This document shows, one piece after another, positions 34,492 to 44,430 of a stretch of DNA of 64,000 nucleotides; position 1 is the first letter of the stretch; each line of letters begins with the position of its first letter. The notes beneath the pieces are model-generated. The model was not told where the DNA came from, searched no databases, and was given only the letters and a program-made list of their open reading frames with translations. The position numbers were made by a program, and so were the translations under genes. Location of the stretch: assembly GCA_026002855.1 (NCBI GenBank), contig BPGD01000001.1, forward strand, positions 3,542,001-3,606,000, given 5' to 3'. Source of the stretch: Bryobacteraceae bacterium (lineage in GTDB: Bacteria; Acidobacteriota; Terriglobia; Bryobacterales; Bryobacteraceae).

Positions 34492-37149
34492 TCAGCCGCC
34501 GCTGCGGCCGCCGGGGCCGGACGCGGCCCGGGCCGGGGCCAGCGCCGCATGAATCTCCCGCGCCGCGCGCATGCCTTCGGCCACGGCCTCGACAACGGTG
34601 GCGCCGCCATTGACAATGTCGCCGGCCGCCCAGACCCGCTCGCGAGAAGTCATGAGCGTGCCGGGCCTCGTCCAGATGGTTCCCTTTTCGGTGAACTTCA
34701 CTCCCGCAAGCGCCTGACGGACAGTCTCCTCCACGCTTTGCCCGATGGCCTCCACGGCCACATCGCACGGTAGCACATGCTCGGTGCCGGCAATGGGCAC
34801 GGGGCGGCGACGTCCGCTCGCGTCGGGCTCCGCAAGGCGCGTGCGAACGACGCGGACGCCGGCGAGGCGGCCGTCCCCGTCCGAAACATAATCAAGCGGT
34901 TGTGTCAGCACGAGGAAATGGACGCCCGCGCGCACCGCCGCATCCCGCTCCTCCGGCCAGGCGGGCATCTCGGTGAAAGAACGGCGATAGACGACGTAGA
35001 CGTCCGCCGCCCCGGCGCGCAACGCCGACAGAGCCGTGTCGATGGCGGTGTTGCCGCCGCCAATCACGGCCACTGTCCCCTGCACGCGTTGGCCCCCGTG
35101 TTTGGCGCGCCGCAGGAACTCGAGCGCTCCGTAAACGCCCTCCGGGCGCACGGCCGCTTCCAGCGCCACCGAACGTGTCAGCCCCATGGCCAGTAGCACC
35201 GCATCAAAGCCCTCGGCAAGAAGCGAATCCAGGGAATTGCTCGTGCTTAACTCGAATCGGCGGCGCTCGATCCCGCCCGAGGCCAGAAGCGCGTCCTCGA
35301 GCTCCCGGCGCAGGATTTCGTCCGGGAGCCGCTCCGGCGGGATGGTTTCCCGCGCCACGCCGCCGGGTTCGGCTTCGCGGTCGAGCAGCAGGACCTCGTG
35401 GCCATAGGCGGCCAGGGTCACCGCCGCGGCGACTCCCGCGGCCCCGGCGCCAACCACAGCCACTCGGCAGCCGGTGGGTGCAGGACGGGAGCGCGGCTGG
35501 CGGCTCCAGCCTTCCTCGAGCGCCATCCGGGAGACCCAGCGCTGGAGATGCCGGATCCGCACCGGCTCGGCGTAGTGCTCATTGATGCAGGCCGATTCGC
35601 ACAGCGTCTCCGATGGACATACGTACCCGCAGACGGCGGCCAGAACATTTGCTTCGCGGATTGTTTCATAGGCGTCCCGGTATCTCCCTTCGACAATCGC
35701 CTGAATAAACTTCGGGATGTTGACGCCGGCAGGACACTTCGGGACGCATGTCGGGTCGTTGCACTGACGGCACGCGGCCGCCTCCTTGCGGATTGTGTCC
35801 AGCGCTTCGGCGCGGCCCGCCTTGTAGATGGGTTCGTAGATGGCCGCGTCGCGGGGCACGCATCCGGTTCGTCCGCCATCGCGCATGATCTGGGTGCAGG
35901 CCGAGCAGGCCACGCAGACCCGCTGCGGATCCAGCGGCCGGCCGGCCAGCACCTCGCGGGGAAAGTCCGGGTAGGCGAAAGCCATGCGGCCGCCCCCGAC
36001 CAGGGAGACCCAGCCGCGTTGCACCGCGGCCGCGGCCACGTGGGGCAGGTACTGGCGCAGCCAGGAATAGCCGCCGCCCACCACCGGCAGCGACGGGTAG
36101 GCCTGCTGCACCTGCCGCACAATGTGGAGGAACCGCGCCACTCCCTCCAGGGGATGCTCGGGCGGAAGCGGGGCGCCGGCGATGGGCAGGTCGAACGGGC
36201 GGTTGACGTGAGGGTTGAAGTAGGGGTTGCCCACGGTGATGTTGACCAGCGGGGCGCCGTGCGCTGCCAGCCAGCCCACCAGCCGCAACGGTTCAGTGAG
36301 GTCCGGGCGGTCGCTGCCGTCGGCGGCCATGCCCCAGCCGTAGGGATAGGGCATGGCGTCGTATGCATTCATGCGCGTGGTGACGGCAATGCCCGGGACC
36401 GCCGCGCGGATTTTCTCCACGACATTGCGGAAGAAGCGGGTGCGGTTGTCAAACTCCGGCCCGCCATAGCGCGAATCTTCCCGCGTGAAGGAGGCGTGCA
36501 GTTCGCTCACCAGATAGCGGTGGCAGGCCTTGACGTCGACGCCGTCGAAGCCCGCCTCGCGGGCGCAGCGCGCGGCCTCGACGTAGACGTCCTCCAGCCG
36601 TTCCAGCTCGCCATCGGAGATCAGCGGGTAGTCGGGCGGCAGGCCCATCACCGGGTCGAGGTACTTCGAGTGGTGCGCGATGATGGGCGCGGGCCTGCGG
36701 CCGGGCTTTGAATAGCGCCCGGAGTGGGTCAACTGAAGGACGAACACCGGCCGATGGGACGGGCCCATGGTCTCCGCGGCTGCGCGGCGGGCCTCCTCAA
36801 GCAGCCGCGCGAAGGCGGCCATGTTGCCCCTGTGGATCCACAACTGCCGCGGGTTGGCCCGGCCCTCCGGAACCACGGCGCACGCTTCTACCCACAGCAG
36901 CGCCGCGCCCCCGGCGGCGAAGCGCCGGTAGCGGCGGAAGGTCAGCTCGTCGGGCGCACCGTCGGCGGCGCCGTCACAGCCCTCCATGGGCAGCACGACA
37001 AAGCGGTTGGGCAGGCGGAACGAACCGCACTCCAGCGGCCGCGCCAGCGGCGAGAGATCTTCTGTCAACGGGATGTCGAGGCCGAGGCGGCCGATGTCTG
37101 CGGCCAGGTCCTCCAGCGAATGGTAGTGAAACGGCTGGTGCGAGAACAT
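34492..37149 (-). CDS. OYE-type flavin oxidoreductase fused to GltD-like FAD/NAD(P) dehydrogenase
   Basis: An 885-residue protein with three parts. Residues 1-~400 form an old-yellow-enzyme TIM barrel (NRFVVLPMEGCDG, FVLQLTHSGRYSKP), ending in a cysteine cluster CVACSACTQIMRDGGRTGC that fits a 4Fe-4S cluster. Next is a Fer4_20/DPYD-type domain (CRQCNDPTCVPKCPAGVNIP). The C-terminal half is a GltD-like pyridine nucleotide oxidoreductase with VAVVGAGAAGVAAA for FAD and VAVIGGGNTAIDTALSAL for NAD(P). The likely job is NAD(P)H-dependent reduction of an enone- or dienoyl-type substrate. An upstream in-frame GTG at 37194 would add 15 residues; homologues begin near MFSHQPFHYHSLEDL, so I use ATG 37149. 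Confidence 0.8.
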   Translation of the reverse strand: MFSHQPFHYHSLEDLAADIGRLGLDIPLTEDLSPLARPLECGSFRLPNRFVVLPMEGCDGAADGAPDELTFRRYRRFAAGGAALLWVEACAVVPEGRANPRQLWIHRGNMAAFARLLEEARRAAAETMGPSHRPVFVLQLTHSGRYSKPGRRPAPIIAHHSKYLDPVMGLPPDYPLISDGELERLEDVYVEAARCAREAGFDGVDVKACHRYLVSELHASFTREDSRYGGPEFDNRTRFFRNVVEKIRAAVPGIAVTTRMNAYDAMPYPYGWGMAADGSDRPDLTEPLRLVGWLAAHGAPLVNITVGNPYFNPHVNRPFDLPIAGAPLPPEHPLEGVARFLHIVRQVQQAYPSLPVVGGGYSWLRQYLPHVAAAAVQRGWVSLVGGGRMAFAYPDFPREVLAGRPLDPQRVCVACSACTQIMRDGGRTGCVPRDAAIYEPIYKAGRAEALDTIRKEAAACRQCNDPTCVPKCPAGVNIPKFIQAIVEGRYRDAYETIREANVLAAVCGYVCPSETLCESACINEHYAEPVRIRHLQRWVSRMALEEGWSRQPRSRPAPTGCRVAVVGAGAAGVAAAVTLAAYGHEVLLLDREAEPGGVARETIPPERLPDEILRRELEDALLASGGIERRRFELSTSNSLDSLLAEGFDAVLLAMGLTRSVALEAAVRPEGVYGALEFLRRAKHGGQRVQGTVAVIGGGNTAIDTALSALRAGAADVYVVYRRSFTEMPAWPEERDAAVRAGVHFLVLTQPLDYVSDGDGRLAGVRVVRTRLAEPDASGRRRPVPIAGTEHVLPCDVAVEAIGQSVEETVRQALAGVKFTEKGTIWTRPGTLMTSRERVWAAGDIVNGGATVVEAVAEGMRAAREIHAALAPARAASGPGGRSGG

Positions 37150-37254
37150 GGCGTCGGCGGCGGACGCGGGGCGGGCAAGCCGCAGGTCCGGCACCCACTA
37201 ACATATCAGAGCCTAATGTCGGGTTCCGCTGGACGTGCGGCAGGCGCGGAGCGG

Positions 37255-38877
37255 TCAGTCCTCCACCGCCTCGGTGGCCCAGCGGCCGCGCTGCTTCAGG
37301 CGTTCAACCTCTGCTTCGGCCAGCTCTTTCAGGCGCAGCGTGTCCACTTTGGCCACGCGGTTCAGAGGCATCTGGCCAGGCTCGAGGATCACATAGTGCA
37401 ACGGGCGCTTGTACGAGGTGAGGGCGCGCGCATGGCGGCGGAGCTCGGCCTCAGTGAGATCAACGCCAGGCTTCTTTTCGACAAATGCGACGATCGCTTC
37501 CACCCAGATGGGATGCGGCACGCCAACAACGCCGCAGGCGGCCACCTTGTCCGAAAGCGCGGCAATGTGCTCCTCCACGTCGCCGGGGAAGACCTGGTAG
37601 CCGGCGGGCTTGATGACCCACTTGGCGCGCCCGTTGAAGTGCAGGCCCCGCGCGTCGGCGAAACCCATGTCGCCGGTGTAGAGCCAGCCATCGGTGGAGA
37701 TGGTGCGCCGCGTGGCTTCGTCGTCGTTCACGTAGCCGGCGAAGGTCTGCGGGCCGCGGAAGCAGACGTGGCCGATTCTGCCTTCGGGCAGCTCGGCGCC
37801 GGCGCGGCCGTCTTCGCGCATGGGCTCGCGGATCGACATGGGATAGATGGGCGCGGCGTGACCCAGTCCGGCGGCGACGGCGTCGACATCGCCGGTGACC
37901 GGCGTGTAGGTGCAGAACCCGCTCGCTTCGGTCAGCCCCAGTCCGGTGCCGATGCGCGGCGCCATCGTACGGAGCTTTTCGAGAAACGGCCGTGGCACGC
38001 TCTGCCCGCCGTAGACGGCGATTTCCAGCGAACTCAAATCGCGTTGCGGATATTCCGAGTGCCGCCACTCCATCAGAAACATGGCCGGGATCTGGCCGAG
38101 CAGCCGCACGCGGTATTTCTCGATCGCTTCGAGAGTTTTTCCCGGGTCAAAGATTTCGAGTGTCACCGCCGTGCCGCCCCAGAACAGGGTTGTCATCAAC
38201 AGCTCTGCCTGGCAGCCGACATGCGAAGGCGGCAGGTGCACCATCACGCGCGAGGCTTCAAATTCGAACGCCGTGCCGAGAGTATAGTTCTGCACGGCGA
38301 TGCCCCGGTGGGTGAGCAGCGCGGCCTTGGGACTGCCAGTGGAGCCGGTGGTGAAGATCACCTGGGCGCCGTCGCCCGGCTGGATTTCCGGCAGTGGCGT
38401 GTCGGCGGGCGCTTCTGGCGCCTTTGCGAGGAACTCATGCAGGGTGCCGGCGTCGAAGACGTGTTCTAGTGTCGGCACATCGCCCGCGACGGCATGGGGC
38501 AGCGCGGTCGCATAGCCGCGCGCGCCTGCCAGACGCAGGCTGCGCACCAGCTCGTCGCGCGACAGGCGCAGATCCAGCGGCACGTGAATGACGCCGGCGC
38601 GGAAGCAGGCGTATTCGAGCACGATATGGTCGTCGGTGAGGGGCAGGGAAGTGGCGAAGAAGTCTCCCTTGCGGAAGCCGAGCCGGAGGAGCGCCCGCGC
38701 TGCGGCGAGCGAGCGGTTGCGGAGCTCGGCGTAGGTCATGGACGTGCCGCGCGTCGCGTTCAGAATTGCGATCTGCTGAGGCTGGCGCGCCGCCCACTGG
38801 TCGACGGCACCATGCAGGAGCTGCCGCTGGGCAAACCGCGCGGCGAAGTCGTCCCACGTGCAAGCGAAGACATCCAT
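37255..38877 (-). CDS. AMP-dependent acyl-CoA synthetase/ligase
   Basis: A 540-residue ANL-superfamily enzyme that adenylates a carboxylic acid and transfers it to CoA. The P-loop is VIFTTGSTGSPKAALLTH, followed by GTGLGLTEASGF, DGWLYTGDMGFAD and the C-terminal-domain hinge GRAKWVIKPAGYQVFPGDVE. In the C-terminal part the catalytic lysine region reads GQMPLNRVAKVDTLRL. The acid substrate cannot be predicted. The start MDVFACTW at 38877 is preferred over an upstream in-frame start at 38919 that lacks a ribosome site. It follows no close partner; the next gene downstream begins 105 bases away. Confidence 0.85.
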   Translation of the reverse strand: MDVFACTWDDFAARFAQRQLLHGAVDQWAARQPQQIAILNATRGTSMTYAELRNRSLAAARALLRLGFRKGDFFATSLPLTDDHIVLEYACFRAGVIHVPLDLRLSRDELVRSLRLAGARGYATALPHAVAGDVPTLEHVFDAGTLHEFLAKAPEAPADTPLPEIQPGDGAQVIFTTGSTGSPKAALLTHRGIAVQNYTLGTAFEFEASRVMVHLPPSHVGCQAELLMTTLFWGGTAVTLEIFDPGKTLEAIEKYRVRLLGQIPAMFLMEWRHSEYPQRDLSSLEIAVYGGQSVPRPFLEKLRTMAPRIGTGLGLTEASGFCTYTPVTGDVDAVAAGLGHAAPIYPMSIREPMREDGRAGAELPEGRIGHVCFRGPQTFAGYVNDDEATRRTISTDGWLYTGDMGFADARGLHFNGRAKWVIKPAGYQVFPGDVEEHIAALSDKVAACGVVGVPHPIWVEAIVAFVEKKPGVDLTEAELRRHARALTSYKRPLHYVILEPGQMPLNRVAKVDTLRLKELAEAEVERLKQRGRWATEAVED

Positions 38878-39200
38878 CTCTGTTATGATCCCCAAACAGC
38901 GAGCCGCCCTGCAAACCACAGAGCCGCGGAGGAAGCTGGCCCGCGGCGTTCTTCGGAGCCGCGAGAACGAGCGGCCACGGCCCGCGCTGCGCGTGGACGA
39001 AGCACCTCCTTCCCGCCCGCCCGGACAGGCTCACTTGAGTCACGGCCTGGAAGCAGAACGGGAGGGCGCGAGGCCGGTGGTCAGAGGCAACAAGTCCCGC
39101 GAGAACCGGAGCCAACGCAGCCGAGGCGGCCGGAAATTCCGTAACTCCTGTCTTGCCTGGTCTGCCGGCCCGATTTCGGGAAGGATGATGCGGCCGCGGC
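38878..39200. other. Intergenic region without visible gene
   Basis: About 320 GC-rich bases between the CRTAC1 gene and the acyl-CoA ligase, both on the minus strand. I see no coding frame with a recognisable product and no strong hairpin. It presumably holds the ligase promoter. Confidence 0.4.
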
Positions 39201-40892
39201 TTACTGCGTGGGCGGGGCGGCTTCAGGGGACGGGGCGGGTTCGCGGACCTTGAGGATCTGGTTGACGGGGACGTCCCGCAGGACCTGGCGGATGCCGCTG
39301 GGCCAGCGGATCTCGATCTCGCGGATCTGCTTTGCCTGACCGAGGCCGAAATGGACGCGGTGGTCGCTGGTGGCGGCATAGCCCGTGCTGACGGTGGCGT
39401 GGTTGTGCTGGACAAAGCCGCGGTCGTCGGTGATGCGGATCTTCGCCCCGATCCCCATGCGGTTGCTTTTCGTGCCTGTCAGCTCAATGTGGATCCAGCT
39501 GTTGTTGCCCGGCGAGACGTTTCGCAGAACGCGCGCGGGCCCATTCAGGACGAGCAGCACGGCGTCAATGAGGCCGTCGTTGTCGAGATCGCCCATCGCC
39601 ATGCCCTTGTAGTTCGCGGCGATTTTCGTGTCGGTATTTTCGGCACGGGTGAGATTCTGAAACCGCCCGTTGCCGAGATTGCGGAAGACGCTCACCGGTT
39701 CTTCGGGCCGGCGTGGCGCATAGGTGTGGATCATGTCCTGGACATTGGATCGGCAGACGATGAGATCTTTCCAGCCGTCGTTGTCCAGATCATAGATCGC
39801 ATTGGACCAGCCGGACATTTCCAGGGTCTCGAGCGCGAGGCCGCTGGCGGCAGTTCGGTCCTCGAACACGCCGCCGCCGATGTTGACGAAGAGCGGGAAC
39901 GTTTCTTTTTCGAGCGCCGTGACCCAGATATCCGGCCTGCCGGTGTTGAATAAATCGCGGAAATCTGCTCCCATGCCGGAGATGACATTTCCGTTTTCTG
40001 AAAAAGCGATCCCCAATTCATGGCCTATTTCCGCGAATTTCCTGCCGCCCAGGTTGTGGAAAAACTGCATCGGCGCGTCGTCATTACCGACGAAGACGTC
40101 CATCCAGCCGTCGTCGTCGTAGTCGGCGATGACGATGGCCATGCCGCGGCCGCGCGCATCGGCCAGGCCGGTCTCGGCGGAAACGTCGGTAAAGGTGCCG
40201 TCGCCGTTGTTGCGGTACAGCGTGTGGGGCAGGGCGCCGTAGTGGCGGGGTCCGCAGTAGATGCGCACGCCGTTGATCAGGCAGTCCGGCTCGTTGTTCG
40301 GATCCCATTCGCAGTAGTTGGACACGAACAGGTCGAGGTCGCCGTCGTTGTCGTAGTCGAACCAGGCCGCCGCCACTGACCACATCTTTTTGCCCTTGAA
40401 GCGGCCGCCCGGGACGCCGGCCTTTTGTGTCACATCGGTGAAGGTGCCGTCGCCGTTGTTGTGGAAGAGCTGGTTGTCGTTGACATTCAGCACGTAGAGG
40501 TCCGGCCAGCCGTCGTTGTCATAGTCGGCGGCGGCGACGCCCATGCCGTAGCCTTCGCCGCCGACGCCCGCCTGGTCGGTCACATCGGTGAAGGTGCCGT
40601 TGCCGTTGTTGCGGAACAGCCGGTTCTTGTGTTTCTCGCCCTGTTTGACCAGCGAAGGCATGTGGGCGCCGTTGACGAGATAGATATCGAGATCGCCATC
40701 GCGGTCGCAGTCAAAGAGGGCGACGCCGGCGATCAGCCCTTCCGGCTGGTGCTTGCGTGGCGTGGCGCCATTATCGCAGACGAAGCGGACTCCGGACTGT
40801 TCGGTAATGTCCCGGAAAGCAATTGGTGGCAGTGCCTGCTGGGCGGCCGCCGCGGCCAGCAGGAGACCGGAGATCCAGAGTGCAGGACGCAT
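39201..40892 (-). CDS. CRTAC1 family protein (second copy)
   Basis: A 563-residue exported protein: signal peptide (ISGLLLAAAAAQQ), then calcium-binding propeller blades (DCDRDGDLDIYL, DYDNDGWPDLYV, DYDNDGDLDLFV, DYDDDGWMDVFV, DLDNDGWKDLIV) and a C-terminal ASPIC/UnbV domain (SNRMGIGAKIRITDD, RWPSGIRQVLRD). It is much closer to the third copy at 44431-46137 than to the first at 19342-21018; for example both share CxWxxN-type SNYCEWDPNN/SNYCVWEVNK and HFGLGQA/HFGLGRS. It is divergent from a VWFA-related gene across 81 bases. Surface or secreted location is expected; the ligand is unknown. Confidence 0.85.
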   Translation of the reverse strand: MRPALWISGLLLAAAAAQQALPPIAFRDITEQSGVRFVCDNGATPRKHQPEGLIAGVALFDCDRDGDLDIYLVNGAHMPSLVKQGEKHKNRLFRNNGNGTFTDVTDQAGVGGEGYGMGVAAADYDNDGWPDLYVLNVNDNQLFHNNGDGTFTDVTQKAGVPGGRFKGKKMWSVAAAWFDYDNDGDLDLFVSNYCEWDPNNEPDCLINGVRIYCGPRHYGALPHTLYRNNGDGTFTDVSAETGLADARGRGMAIVIADYDDDGWMDVFVGNDDAPMQFFHNLGGRKFAEIGHELGIAFSENGNVISGMGADFRDLFNTGRPDIWVTALEKETFPLFVNIGGGVFEDRTAASGLALETLEMSGWSNAIYDLDNDGWKDLIVCRSNVQDMIHTYAPRRPEEPVSVFRNLGNGRFQNLTRAENTDTKIAANYKGMAMGDLDNDGLIDAVLLVLNGPARVLRNVSPGNNSWIHIELTGTKSNRMGIGAKIRITDDRGFVQHNHATVSTGYAATSDHRVHFGLGQAKQIREIEIRWPSGIRQVLRDVPVNQILKVREPAPSPEAAPPTQ

Positions 40893-40973
40893 GGGAAGCG
40901 GGCTTATTCACAAGTGTACCGGACTCCGCAGGTCGCTGCCGGTTCGTTGGAAGCAAGGGCCTACAATGAAGGT

Positions 40974-43208
40974 ATGGAATCCATGCGGATCTGGCGGGCG
41001 CTTTGCGGAGTCTTGCTGGCCGTGGCGGCGGCGCCGCTGTCCTCGGGGCAGCCACAGGCCGCGCAGGCGGCGTCCGAGGCGCCGCCAACCATCCGGACCA
41101 GTGCGGCTGAGGTTCTGCTGGAGGTCGTGGTTCGGGACCGGCGCGGGCGGCTCGTGCGCAACCTCGGTCCGGACGAGATTGAGATTTACGAAAACGGCGT
41201 GAAACAACAGGTCCGTGCGTTCCGCTTTGTCCGCGCCGAGCGCCGCCGCACGGAGAGCCGCGGCACCGAGCCGACGGTTCGCCAGGCCACCCGGCAGGCG
41301 GAGGCAGGGCCGCTCCCCCTGCGGGCGCTGAACCTGCTGTGCATTGTCTTCCACAACCTGGATCCGGTGAACCGCGTGCGGGCCCAGAAGCTGGCTGAAG
41401 CGCTGCTGCAAGAGGAGTTTCCGCCCAACACTCTGGCCGGCGTCTTTGTTCTGGACGACTACCTTACGCCCGTATCGAGCTTCACCGATCAGAAACAGGA
41501 CCTGCTAGCCGCCGTGCAGCAGGCCTTCAGCGGCAAGGCTCTGGACTTCGAGCAGGCTTCCGTGACTGTGCTGACTGCCAATCCGAGCGCGTTTACCGTG
41601 ACGGCGCTGGTGGACATGGCCGCCCAGTCGGCCACGGTGACCGACCGCGTCACCGGGGGCGAAGTGAGCAGGCTGGTCGTGCCCCGGGCGGAAGTTTCCA
41701 CCAGTCTTTCCGCCAACACAACCCGCGGCTATCAGGCGCGAGACCGCGTCGACATGGCGCACGTGACCGGCAGCCGCGCCATGGATCAGATTGCGACGAT
41801 GGTCTCCCAGCTCGAGAAGCTCCCGGGACGCAAGAGCGTCGTTCTGGTTTCGGGCGGCCTGTTGACCACCGGCGATCCGGACGCCTTCGGCAAACTAGTA
41901 GCGCGGGCCAATGCGGCCAACATGACCATCTACAGCTTTGACCCCACCGAGTTGAATGAGACGACGGACACGCAGGCGGCCAAGATCGCCCTTTCCCAGG
42001 TGGCCGACGTAAGCCGCACGCAGACCGACGTCCGGCGTCAGCCCAGCCTCACCGAGCGCCGCCAGCAGAGCCGCCAGGGCGATGCGCTCGAAGTGGCGGT
42101 GCGGTCCTCCGACCTGCGGGCAGCCCTGCGCGAGCTGGCCGAAGGCACCGGCGGCTTTCTCGTCGCCAACACGTCCGAATTCCGCAAGCCCTTCCAGCGG
42201 GTGATCGAAGAGCTGGAGGCGCGCTACGAGGTCGCCTACCGCCCGGCGGATCTGAAGCTGGATGGCCGGCTTCGCACCATCGAAGTCAAGACGCGGCGGA
42301 AGGACCTGGTCATCGAGAGCCGTTCCGGCTACTTCGCTCTTCCCCTGGAGCACGGCGGACGGCCGCTCCAGCCGCACGAAGTCATTGGACTGGCGCTTCT
42401 CGGCGCGGAGCGGCCGCCGGAGCAGTTTCCTTTTGAGATGGGGGTCTACACGTTCGGCGCCTCCGATGGACGTCGCCAGGTGGCCTTCGCCTTTGAAGTC
42501 CAGGGCAAGGAGCTTGCCACGGCACAGGACTCGGCCGGCGGCATCGCGCGGGCGCATCTTTCGCTGGTGGGACTCGTCAAGGACGCCGGCGGCGAGGTGG
42601 TGGACAAATTCAGCATCGATGCTCCGTATCAGTTCGCGCTCGCCAATCTCGATGCGATGCGCGCCAGCGCCATCACGCACGTCCAGCCGCTCGAGCTGGC
42701 CCCCGGGCATTATCTGCTGGAGGTGGCCATGCTGGACCGCGCCGGGGCGCGCGTGAGCACGAAGCGGCTGGAGGTGGAAGTTCCCACGCCGCCGGCGGGG
42801 CTGGCGATCAGCACGCCGATGCTCGTGCAGAGCGTGCAGGAGGCGGCGGGGGGCGGCAATGGCGATCCGCTGGTCTACCAGGGCCGGCGGGTGGTGCCGC
42901 TGGTCTCGCCGGTGCTTGCCCCGTCCATCCAGCCGCACGTGTATTTCATCGTATATCCCGACAAAAAACGGAGCGAAAAGGCGGAATTGACGGTGGAATT
43001 TTTTGTCAACGGGCAGCGGCTGGCCGCGCAAAACGCCGAGCTTCCGCCCCCGGATCCGTCCGGGGCCGTGCCGATGATGGTGAGCGCCGCCATGCGGCCC
43101 GGGCTTTGCGAGGTCCGCCTCACCGCGCGCCAGGGCGATGCGGCGGCGGCCAGCAGCGTGCGCTACGTGGTGCCGCAGAGCCAGACGCAGCAGGGGCAGC
43201 TCAAATAG
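40974..43208 (+). CDS. VWFA-related Acidobacterial domain protein, exported
   Basis: A 744-residue exported protein. After the signal peptide comes the region typical of this lineage-specific family: VLLEVVVRDRRGRLVRNL followed by DEIEIYENGVKQQVRAF, then a VWA-like fold (LNLLCIVFHNLDPVNRVRAQ, GRKSVVLVSGGL, LAEGTGGFLVAN). Its metal-ion-dependent site is not the standard DxSxS. The C-terminal ~280 residues are beta-rich. The family is common in Acidobacteria and presumably mediates protein contacts outside the cell. ATGs at 40974 and 40983 are both possible; GAAGG sits ten bases before the second. The TPR gene follows after 3 bases, so the two are one operon. Confidence 0.8.
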   Translation: MESMRIWRALCGVLLAVAAAPLSSGQPQAAQAASEAPPTIRTSAAEVLLEVVVRDRRGRLVRNLGPDEIEIYENGVKQQVRAFRFVRAERRRTESRGTEPTVRQATRQAEAGPLPLRALNLLCIVFHNLDPVNRVRAQKLAEALLQEEFPPNTLAGVFVLDDYLTPVSSFTDQKQDLLAAVQQAFSGKALDFEQASVTVLTANPSAFTVTALVDMAAQSATVTDRVTGGEVSRLVVPRAEVSTSLSANTTRGYQARDRVDMAHVTGSRAMDQIATMVSQLEKLPGRKSVVLVSGGLLTTGDPDAFGKLVARANAANMTIYSFDPTELNETTDTQAAKIALSQVADVSRTQTDVRRQPSLTERRQQSRQGDALEVAVRSSDLRAALRELAEGTGGFLVANTSEFRKPFQRVIEELEARYEVAYRPADLKLDGRLRTIEVKTRRKDLVIESRSGYFALPLEHGGRPLQPHEVIGLALLGAERPPEQFPFEMGVYTFGASDGRRQVAFAFEVQGKELATAQDSAGGIARAHLSLVGLVKDAGGEVVDKFSIDAPYQFALANLDAMRASAITHVQPLELAPGHYLLEVAMLDRAGARVSTKRLEVEVPTPPAGLAISTPMLVQSVQEAAGGGNGDPLVYQGRRVVPLVSPVLAPSIQPHVYFIVYPDKKRSEKAELTVEFFVNGQRLAAQNAELPPPDPSGAVPMMVSAAMRPGLCEVRLTARQGDAAAASSVRYVVPQSQTQQGQLK

Positions 43209-43211
43209 AGC

Positions 43212-44429
43212 ATGGGCCAGGGAAGGATTCAGGCCACGGTCATGGTGCGGTTGCCACTTTCTCTCGCCGCGGCGCAGGCGGCCTTCGCGGTACTGCTCTG
43301 CGCCCAGCCGCAGCCCGAGCCATCCGAGAGGCTCCGGCTGGCCGTGGCGGCCTTTGACGCAGGCGACATGCCGACGGCCATCCTGCATTACCGCGCCTTC
43401 CTCGCGGAGTTCCCGGAAGCGGCCGAGATCCGCTCCAACCTGGGCGCGGCGCTGGTGGCGAACGGTCAGATCGAGGAGGGCATCCGCGAGTACCGGCAGG
43501 CGTTGAAGTATCTGCCGAACAATCCTCGCGTGCGCATGAACCTGGCGCTGGCCTATTACAAGACCGGACGCCCCGAGGAAGCGGCGCGGGAGCTGGAGCC
43601 GCTTGTCGCGCAGCAGCCGCTCGATCCGAAGCCCGCGCTGCTGATGGCCGATTGCCTGATTCTCGCCGGCAGGCCGGAGGCGGCCGCGAAGCTGCTGGAG
43701 CCGCTGGCCGAAGAATATCCCAAGGACCGCGCCATCGCCTATGCGCTGGGCATCGCCTGGCTGCGCGCCAATGATGAAGACCGGGCGCAGAAAATGCTCG
43801 ACAAAATCCTGCGCGACGGCGCCACCGCGGAAAGCGAATTTCTGTTCGGGCAGCTGGAATACCGGCGGCAAAACCTGCTGAAGGCCGCCGAACATCTGGC
43901 GCGCGCCGTCCAGCTCAACCCGAAGCTGCCGGGCGTGCACTCGCTCTACGGGCAGGTGCTGCGCAGCAACGGACGGCTGGACGAGGCGGCCGAGCAGTTC
44001 CGGATGGAGCTTGAGATCAACCCGTTCGAGCCGGTGGCCAACATCGAGCTGGCGATGCTGCGCAAGCAGGAGGGGCAACTGGACGAGGCGCTGCGGCATC
44101 TGGCGCGCGCGCTTCAGGTGCGGCCGACCGACCCCGGCGTGCTGTTGCAGCGGGCCTCGATCTATTCCATGCAGGGGCGGCTGGAGCTGGCGCGGCAGGA
44201 GCTGGAATCGCTGGTGAAGGCTTACCCGCATTTCGCCGAGGCGCATGCGGCGCTGGCGACGGTCTACTACAAGCTGAACCGGCCCGCCGACGGGGACCGT
44301 GCGCGCGAGGCGGCGCGCCGGGCGCGGCTGGCCGGGCAGGCGCAACCGGCGCCGGCTCCGGGCGTGGCCCGGCCGAAGCCGGCTGCGGCGAAGAAAGCGC
44401 CGGGGACAAAACCGGCGGCGCAGCAGTAG
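43212..44429 (+). CDS. TPR repeat protein, exported
   Basis: A 405-residue protein. A hydrophobic N-terminal segment (LPLSLAAAQAAFAVLLCAQ) is a likely signal peptide. About nine tetratricopeptide repeats follow, such as AEIRSNLGAALVANGQIEEG, PRVRMNLALAYYKTGRPEEA and PGVHSLYGQVLRSNGRLDEA. The tail is Ala/Pro/Lys-rich (GVARPKPAAAKKAPG). TPR arrays bind partner proteins; pairing with VWFA and CRTAC1 genes suggests a surface assembly. It begins 3 bases after the VWFA stop and ends one base before the stop of the convergent CRTAC1 gene. Confidence 0.85.
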   Translation: MGQGRIQATVMVRLPLSLAAAQAAFAVLLCAQPQPEPSERLRLAVAAFDAGDMPTAILHYRAFLAEFPEAAEIRSNLGAALVANGQIEEGIREYRQALKYLPNNPRVRMNLALAYYKTGRPEEAARELEPLVAQQPLDPKPALLMADCLILAGRPEAAAKLLEPLAEEYPKDRAIAYALGIAWLRANDEDRAQKMLDKILRDGATAESEFLFGQLEYRRQNLLKAAEHLARAVQLNPKLPGVHSLYGQVLRSNGRLDEAAEQFRMELEINPFEPVANIELAMLRKQEGQLDEALRHLARALQVRPTDPGVLLQRASIYSMQGRLELARQELESLVKAYPHFAEAHAALATVYYKLNRPADGDRAREAARRARLAGQAQPAPAPGVARPKPAAAKKAPGTKPAAQQ

Positions 44430-44430
44430 C

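Noticed and set aside
35398-36711. Long plus-strand frames opposite the OYE-GltD gene
   Set aside because: Antisense to clear FAD, NAD and Fe-S motifs; no domain of their own.
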